Assembly: GCA_963783195.1 (NCBI GenBank) | Contig: CAWAMV010000004.1 | Location: forward strand, 434,001 to 498,000 | Source of the DNA: Croceibacterium_B sp963783195 | GTDB taxonomy: Bacteria > Pseudomonadota > Alphaproteobacteria > Sphingomonadales > Sphingomonadaceae | Length of the DNA: 64,000 bases | Direction of reading: 5' to 3' | In this document: one piece after another, positions 59,177 through 64,000 of the stretch | Numbering within the stretch: position 1 is the stretch's first letter | Layout of the letters: each line of letters opens with the position of its first letter | Position numbers and translations under genes: made by a program | The notes under the pieces: model-generated | The model's input: only the letters and a program-made list of their open reading frames with translations | Databases searched by the model: none | Told to the model about the DNA's origin: nothing

Positions 59177-60073
59177 GACCGCGCCCGCTTGCGGGTTCGC
59201 CACACCTTCCACAGCACGCCCGGCGCGGCGAGCACCGGGTGTTTCTCACGCCACGGCGTCATTTCCACCGCGACTCCGGTATGCCGCTCGACCTTCCATG
59301 CGCCGTAACGCGCCGCCCCCTCGAACGTGGTGGCGGCCCGGACGAGGCGGGCGACGTTGAGCGGCTTGCCGAGGCGCCGCCGCGCGGTCCACCAGCGCCG
59401 CAGCCGGCTCCGCTCGGTTTCTTGCAGTTTCGGGTGCAGCGTCGCCCCATTCTCGGCGAACGGCACCCCGGCGGAAACCCAGGCCGCGGGCAGCAGCCCG
59501 GCAAAATGCGCGGGATTGGCGGCAAGGATGGAGTCCTCGCGCCCCGGCGCCTCCACCCGAAGCTCGGCGCGATAGGTCGCCCGGAACAGCGCCCGCCAGT
59601 AGTCTTCCGCGCGGCCCCGCTCCGGCCCGAGCGCGGCCGCGAGCCGGGCCGCGGTTCGCGCCGCTTCGGCCACGGCAAGGCGCACCTCGCCGGCAGCTTG
59701 CTCCCCGCTGGCCCAGACGAGCGCGCTCGGCTGGACGAAACGGGCCCAGATCGTGGTGTCGAGCGTGTCCCCGCGGCAGGCCTGGGCAAACTTGGCCAGC
59801 GTCATCGTGGCGATCTTGGCCCGCAGGGTCTCCCCGCCCGCTTGCCATTCGCGGTAGGACACGCGCGGCCACAGCCCGCTTTCCGGCTGCCCGGGCGTGA
59901 GCACGTAATAATCGAGCACGCCTTCGAGCGATCCCGTGCGCAGGTTGGAACCGTAGAACAGCACCGCCGCAGCGCCGCACTCCTCGCCCAGCGTAGCGGC
60001 GAATTTGCGTCACCTCGGGCCGGACCTCGCGCGCCAGCATCGCGGCGATCCGCGCCTCGAGCGGTTCGCTCAC
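59173..60073 (-). pseudogene. Possible Tam41-like nucleotidyltransferase, one frameshift
   Basis: The start GTG at 60073 overlaps the lipid kinase stop (GTGA) and reads VSEPLEARIAAMLAREVRPEV. Near 60005-60011 the frame breaks; the other frame resumes at KFAATLGEECGAAAVLFYGSN and is open to the stop at 59173. The motif YGSNLRTGSLEGVLDYYVL has the Gly-Ser and Asp of polymerase-beta-like nucleotidyltransferases and recalls Tam41, the mitochondrial CDP-diacylglycerol synthase. That assignment is tentative. The repaired length is about 300 aa. Confidence 0.7.
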
Positions 60074-61083
60074 GGGACCACGAAGCGCAGGAGCGGCCCC
60101 TGCGACACCCGGTAGTCGCCTGCGGGAAAGGCCTCCCCGTCGAGGATGAAGGGCTCGCCCACGGCCATCGCGAAAGCGTCGAGCGAATGCCAGTGGTAGC
60201 CCCGGCTCTCCGGCGGATCGGGCCGCCGCCCCGCCGCGACGAGCGGTATCCAGGCAAGGCTGCCGCGGGCTGGAGTGTCGAGCACGGCCAGCTTGAGCCC
60301 GCTCACCGGCTGCGGGAACGGCTTGAGCCCGAGCGCGAAATTCTCCAGCGTCGAGGCGAGGAAGACGAACCGCTCGGCCGGGCCGGGCAGCGGCGCGCCG
60401 TCGGGCGCTGTGAGCCTGAGCGGAACCCTCTGGCGCCAGAGATTGCCGTCGCCGGCGAAGAAGGCCTGGCCGACCGCCCAGAGCGTCGTCACCCCCACCG
60501 CCACCGCGTTGAACGCTCCCCAGCGATGAGCCCGTTGCCCCAGCGAAACGGCCTTGGTGAACAGCCCCGCGCCCAACATGAAGCCCTGCACCCGCGCCAG
60601 CGGATCGCGCGTTTCGGCCACGACGAGCGGCCGCCGCTCGGCGAAGGAGCCGCGCTCGGCCGCAGCCAGCGCTTCGGCCAGCCGCCAGTCGGCCGGAGCG
60701 CCCAGATCGGCGGCGAGCGCGTTGGTCTTGCCCTTGGGCAGCACGATCAGCGTCGGCCACTCGTCGCCGAAGATCGCCGCGCCGGTGGTCAACACGTCGC
60801 GCACGGTGCCGTCGCCGCCGGAGATGGCCAGGTAATCGAGACCGAGCCCTGCGAAGCGGTCGAGTACGCCGACAAGCTCGCGGCGCTTCTCGGTGCTTTC
60901 GACGATAACTTCGGCGCCCGGTGCCTCGCCCTGGTCGCGTCCGCGATTGCGATGGCTGCGCACGTTGCGGATGACGCCGACCAGCGGACGGCCGCCTCCG
61001 CCGATGCCTCGCGGCACGGCGGGACGGGCCGAACCGGCCTGTGGCCGGGGCAGCCGATCGAACGTCTTGATCGAGGCGCTCAT
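60070..61083 (-). CDS. Diacylglycerol/ceramide kinase-like lipid kinase
   Basis: A 337-aa lipid kinase of the DAGK catalytic family with the nucleotide motif SGGDGTVRDVL and LPKGKTNALAADLGAP. The C-terminal half is a beta-sandwich (PLRLTAPDGAPLPGPAERFVFLAS, EPFILDGEAF). It phosphorylates a lipid at the inner membrane. In Caulobacter a DAGK-like enzyme, CpgB, phosphorylates ceramide; the gene neighbourhood here is similar, so ceramide is a plausible substrate. The ATG at 61083 is chosen over an earlier one that runs into the divergent gene's promoter. It heads the minus operon. Confidence 0.88.
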   Translation of the reverse strand: MSASIKTFDRLPRPQAGSARPAVPRGIGGGGRPLVGVIRNVRSHRNRGRDQGEAPGAEVIVESTEKRRELVGVLDRFAGLGLDYLAISGGDGTVRDVLTTGAAIFGDEWPTLIVLPKGKTNALAADLGAPADWRLAEALAAAERGSFAERRPLVVAETRDPLARVQGFMLGAGLFTKAVSLGQRAHRWGAFNAVAVGVTTLWAVGQAFFAGDGNLWRQRVPLRLTAPDGAPLPGPAERFVFLASTLENFALGLKPFPQPVSGLKLAVLDTPARGSLAWIPLVAAGRRPDPPESRGYHWHSLDAFAMAVGEPFILDGEAFPAGDYRVSQGPLLRFVVP

Positions 61084-61158
61084 CGCGTGAAGGCGCTTAC
61101 CCGCGAGGTCCCCGCGCTGGCTAGTCTTTCTTCGCCGCAAGCTGTAGCGCTCCTGCCG

Positions 61159-62283
61159 ATGTCAGACAGCAATCCCGCCATTTCGGTCGAGACCGTCGGG
61201 GCAAATCCCGTCCGGATCTGGGGGCTCGACACCGGCGAGCGCGTGCGGCGGATCGCGGCCGTGAACGACCTCGGCGGAACAGGGGCGCCAGTCGTGCTGG
61301 CCAATGCCGAGCACGTCTATGACCCCGCGTGGCTGGTCCACGTGGCGCGCCATCCGGGCATGGCCCTCACCCTCGGCGGCACTCCCGTCCTCGTCCATGC
61401 CCGCGACGAGCACGAAGCGGCCGAGGCGCGCGCGGCGATCCGTGGTGACAGCCCGCTCCCCTCGACCCTCGCGCCGATTGCCTACGAGGATGGCGCGGCG
61501 ATCGAGAACAAGGTGCTGAGGAAGCGCGAGCGACCCTTCCTGCTCGAACTGACTGCCGAAAGCCGCCGGGCCGCGGAACGGGCGAGTTATTACGGCGCCT
61601 ACAAGGGCGTCACGGACCTGCTGACAAAGTACCTGTGGCCCGGACTTGCGCTGTGGCTGACGCGCGCCGCCTGCAAGCTGGGCATGAGCCCCAATGTCGT
61701 GACCGCGATCGGCGCGGCTCTGTGTATCCTCGCCACGGTGTGGTTCGCCCAAGGGCAGTACTGGCCCGGGATGGCGGCGGCTTTCGTCTTCATGGTGCTC
61801 GACACGGTCGACGGGAAACTCGCCCGCTGCACGATCACCTCGAGCTGGTGGGGCAACGTGTTCGATCATGGCATCGACCTCGTCCACCCGCCGTTCTGGT
61901 GGTGGTTCTGGACCACCGGGCTGGTTCACTGGGGGCTCGCCCTGTCGGACGCGCTGTTCTGGTGGGTGCAGGGCATCCTGATTGCCGGCTACGTCCTGCA
62001 GCGGGCGATCGAAGGGGCCTTCATCGCCCGGTTCGACGGCATCCATATCCACGTCTGGCGCAAGTTCGACAGCCAGTTCCGGCTCGTCACCGCGCGGCGC
62101 AACCCCAATATGGTGATCCTGTTCGCCGCCTTGCTGTTCGGCCGGCCCGACGTCGGCATCGTGCTCGTCGCGGCGTGGACCGCGATCAGCTTCGCGGTCC
62201 ACCTGATCCGGCTCGGCCAGGCGATCCAGCGGGCCCAGCGCGGGCAGGAAATCACCTCCTGGCTGGCAGGGGATACGGCATGA
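61159..62283 (+). CDS. CDP-alcohol phosphatidyltransferase with N-terminal extension
   Basis: The C-terminal half has the CDP-alcohol phosphotransferase motif DTVDGKLAR followed by GNVFDHGID (Asp-x-x-Asp-Gly-x2-Ala-Arg...Gly-x3-Asp-x3-Asp), with about five membrane segments. It joins a CDP-activated partner to an alcohol, forming a phospholipid or phosphodiester. The N-terminal 130 residues (RIWGLDTGERVRRIA, VVLANAEHVYDPAWL) look like a degenerate nucleotidyltransferase fragment. It is 374 aa and divergent from the lipid kinase. It overlaps the HIT gene (ATGA). Confidence 0.9.
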   Translation: MSDSNPAISVETVGANPVRIWGLDTGERVRRIAAVNDLGGTGAPVVLANAEHVYDPAWLVHVARHPGMALTLGGTPVLVHARDEHEAAEARAAIRGDSPLPSTLAPIAYEDGAAIENKVLRKRERPFLLELTAESRRAAERASYYGAYKGVTDLLTKYLWPGLALWLTRAACKLGMSPNVVTAIGAALCILATVWFAQGQYWPGMAAAFVFMVLDTVDGKLARCTITSSWWGNVFDHGIDLVHPPFWWWFWTTGLVHWGLALSDALFWWVQGILIAGYVLQRAIEGAFIARFDGIHIHVWRKFDSQFRLVTARRNPNMVILFAALLFGRPDVGIVLVAAWTAISFAVHLIRLGQAIQRAQRGQEITSWLAGDTA

Positions 62284-62708
62284 ATGAGACGATGAAGAAG
62301 TTCGGCTGGCCGGCGACGGTGGTCAAGGATTACGCCTGCTGGGTCGTCCTGCTGCGGCCGGCCCAGCCGACGCTCGGCAGCCTGGTGCTGGCGGCCAAGA
62401 GCGAGGCGACCGCGTTCGGCGACCTGCCGGCCTCCGCCCATTCCGAGCTCAAGACCGTGACGATGGAGATCGAAGCGGCTCTGGCCAGTTTCGTCGGGTA
62501 CGAGAAGCTGAACTACCTCATGCTGATGATGGTCGACCCGCACGTCCACTTCCACGTTATCCCGCGCTACGAGGGCGAACGCGAGTTCGGCGGGGAGCAC
62601 TTCGCCGATGCCGGCTGGCCGGCGGTGCCCCGGCTCGGCGAGGCGGTGACGCTCGGCGACGAGCAGCGCTCCGCCATGGTCGCCGAGCTCTCCCACGCGT
62701 TCGGCTGA
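62280..62708 (+). CDS. HIT-family nucleotide hydrolase/transferase
   Basis: The 142-aa protein has the histidine triad HVHFHVIP near residues 90-97 and LRPAQPTLGSLVLAAK near the start. HIT proteins cleave or transfer nucleoside monophosphates. The ATG at 62280 overlaps the phosphatidyltransferase stop. In this operon it may process a nucleotide by-product or activate a head group; that is inference. A TagB-like gene follows 4 bp later. Confidence 0.9.
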   Translation: MNETMKKFGWPATVVKDYACWVVLLRPAQPTLGSLVLAAKSEATAFGDLPASAHSELKTVTMEIEAALASFVGYEKLNYLMLMMVDPHVHFHVIPRYEGEREFGGEHFADAGWPAVPRLGEAVTLGDEQRSAMVAELSHAFG

Positions 62709-62712
62709 CGAC

Positions 62713-63846
62713 ATGCGGCGGCTGGCGGTGTCGCTGGTCGGCGGGGCGCACCAGCTCGCCCACGTCCTTCCGGTCGCGGCGGAACTGCGGCGGCGCGGGG
62801 CCTGCATAGTCGAAGGCTATGCCGATCGGGCCGACACTGCGGCGGCCGCAGATGCGCTGTGCGCCCTGATCGGCCTGCCGAGCGTGCCGATAACCGAGAT
62901 GACCCTGCCCGCACCGCTTCGGGTGCTGCCGCGCACCTGGCACAAGGGGCTGCGGATGCTGCACTGGGCCCGGCGGCTGCGCTCGGCCGATGCCGTGCTG
63001 ACCGCCGAGCGGACGAGCACGCTGCTCAAGCGCCTGCCGGGGCGTTGTCCGCCGATGCTGCACATCCCCCACGGCGCCGGCGACCGGGCCGTCGGCTTCG
63101 AGCGGCGCATCGCGCTGTTCGACGAGGTTTACGTGGCCGGCGAGAAGGACCGGGCGCGGATGATCGAGCAGGGCCTGGCCGACGCTGCCCACTGCCACGC
63201 AGTCGGCGGGATCAAGCTGGCGGCCATGGCGCGGATCGGGCGCGACCGGCCGCGACCCTTTGCCTCGGGCCGGCCGGCGATCCTCTACAACCCGCATTTC
63301 GAACCCGGCCTGTCTTCGTTCGAAGCCTTTGCCGAGCGGCTGGTGGACTTCGTTCTGGCGGGCGACGATTACGACCTCGTCATCGCGCCGCACGTGCGCC
63401 TGGCCGAGCGCTGGAGCGCCGAGCGGCGCGCCGCTTGGGAGGCCCGCGCGGTCCCGGGGCGCGTGATGGTCGACCTCGGCTCCCACCGATCGTTCGACAT
63501 GAGCTACACGCTTGGCTGCGACATCTACCTCGGCGACGTGAGCAGCCAGGTCTACGAGTTCCTCGTCCGCCCGCGGCCATGCCTGTTCGTCGATGCTCAC
63601 GCGGCCGACTGGGAGGGAAACCCGGACTACGCGATGTGGCGCTTCGGCCCGGTCATGCGCCCTGGCGAAGACATCGGCGCGGCGCTCGCGGTGGCGGTCG
63701 CCGAACAGCCCCAGCGGCGCACACTGCAACAGGCGGCGGTCGTCGCGGCGGTCGGGCGGCATCCGTGGATCGAGGGCGAGCGCGGGCCCGACGCGATCGA
63801 GCGGGCGGCCGATGCCGTCGAAGCGCTGCTGGCCCGGCTTTCCTAG
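62713..63846 (+). CDS. CDP-glycerol glycerophosphotransferase-like protein (TagB/TagF superfamily)
   Basis: This 377-aa protein resembles the TagB/TagF glycerophosphotransferases. The likely second nucleotide-binding half has ILYNPHFEPGLSSFEAF, VIAPHVRLAERW, GDVSSQVYEFLVRPRPCLF (the SxxxYEFL-RP signature) and DAHAADWEGNP. The N-terminal half has LLKRLPGRCPPMLHIPHGAGDRA with a candidate His. It may transfer glycerol-phosphate or a similar unit to a lipid. It is probably cytoplasmic or peripheral to the membrane. Its stop overlaps the convergent gene at 63843 within CTAG. Confidence 0.75.
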   Translation: MRRLAVSLVGGAHQLAHVLPVAAELRRRGACIVEGYADRADTAAAADALCALIGLPSVPITEMTLPAPLRVLPRTWHKGLRMLHWARRLRSADAVLTAERTSTLLKRLPGRCPPMLHIPHGAGDRAVGFERRIALFDEVYVAGEKDRARMIEQGLADAAHCHAVGGIKLAAMARIGRDRPRPFASGRPAILYNPHFEPGLSSFEAFAERLVDFVLAGDDYDLVIAPHVRLAERWSAERRAAWEARAVPGRVMVDLGSHRSFDMSYTLGCDIYLGDVSSQVYEFLVRPRPCLFVDAHAADWEGNPDYAMWRFGPVMRPGEDIGAALAVAVAEQPQRRTLQQAAVVAAVGRHPWIEGERGPDAIERAADAVEALLARLS

Positions 63847-64000
63847 CGGTTGCCGCGCTTGACCCAGCCGTCGGTCAGCAGCGTGGCGTCCTCGATGTCG
63901 TTGAGATAGTCGACCTCGGCCCAGCCGAGCCCCTCGATCGGGCAGGTCCCCACCTTGCCGCTCGCCGCCAGCGTGTCGATTACCTTGAGGTACCAGTGGT
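63843..64000 (-). CDS. C-terminus of a nucleotidyltransferase, phosphocholine cytidylyltransferase-like (partial)
   Basis: Only the last 51 codons are inside the window, read from the right edge to the TAG at 63843. The segment HWYLKVIDTLAASGKV then CPIEGLGWAEVDYLNDIEDA ends the frame like sugar-1-phosphate or phosphocholine cytidylyltransferases, where WAEVDxxxD is the metal-binding end. It would supply an activated head group to the adjacent CDP-alcohol enzyme. Identity is tentative because the N-terminal signature is missing. It converges with the TagB-like gene. Confidence 0.65.
   Translation of the reverse strand, partial: HWYLKVIDTLAASGKVGTCPIEGLGWAEVDYLNDIEDATLLTDGWVKRGNR

Noticed and set aside
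59239..61158. Long plus-strand extension upstream of the CDP-alcohol phosphatidyltransferase
   Set aside because: The sequence is low-complexity, rich in Arg/Gly/His, and antisense to the lipid kinase operon. The real start at 61159 fits the family.

Overview
The window is high-GC DNA with the gene content of an alphaproteobacterium, most likely order Sphingomonadales (Erythrobacteraceae or Sphingomonadaceae). The clues are a LOV-HTH photoreceptor of the Erythrobacter EL222 type, an MmcB repair gene behind an alphaproteobacterial SOS box (GTTC-N7-GTTC orientation), a large TonB-dependent receptor beside a catabolic cluster, and many GTG/TTG starts with 4-bp GTGA/ATGA gene overlaps. The assignment is inference from gene content; no rRNA is present. 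I see no CRISPR array, insertion sequence, prophage or replication origin. No gene-free gap exceeds about 300 bp; the largest, 41891-42180, is a divergent control region.

Region 1 (1-17 kb) is mostly housekeeping: an M48/TPR protease, hydrolases, an App1-type phosphatase, a PAS-domain protein with a frameshift, an MFS exporter, a fatty acid hydroxylase, a small membrane-protein operon with its own XRE regulator and two matching palindromes, mmcB with its SOS box, a lipoprotein/DUF6152 pair, tRNA-Arg(CCG) with a terminator, folE, a LOV-LuxR regulator and tRNA-Leu(UAA).

Region 2 (17-45 kb) is a dense accessory catabolic region. It holds two tandem MetE-like zinc enzymes (the second broken by about eight indels), a VOC protein, a CaiB CoA-transferase, a citrate-lyase-like enzyme, a lipoprotein cytochrome c, a GMC oxidoreductase, two MBL hydrolases, a P450, a 3-hydroxyisobutyrate dehydrogenase homologue, a tannase-type esterase, two SDRs, a PYROXD2-like flavoprotein, two serine hydrolases, two NTF2-like proteins, a carboxymuconolactone decarboxylase homologue, an MhpA-like monooxygenase, a CmcJ-like oxygenase, an MFS importer and a TonB receptor. 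Together they look like uptake plus breakdown of a complex, probably ester- or lactone-containing aromatic or terpenoid compound. The substrate cannot be read from sequence. Two near-identical palindromes (TAACGTGCGTTA, TAACACTCGTTA) in divergent promoter regions suggest a common regulator not encoded here.

Region 3 (45-58 kb) returns to core functions: ihfB, a GntR regulator facing a POT peptide transporter and an FKBP, a DEAD-box helicase, dxs, zur, msrA, purH, a heparinase-like protein and rpe. Region 4 (58.4-64 kb) is a polar-lipid head-group cluster: two nucleotidyltransferases, a lipid kinase, a CDP-alcohol phosphatidyltransferase, a HIT protein, a TagB/F-like protein and a possible Tam41-like protein. 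It resembles the ceramide phosphoglycerate genes of Caulobacter.

Five genes carry frameshifts, including dxs, which is normally essential. This makes single-base assembly errors a serious alternative to real gene decay and should be checked before any of the five is called a pseudogene.
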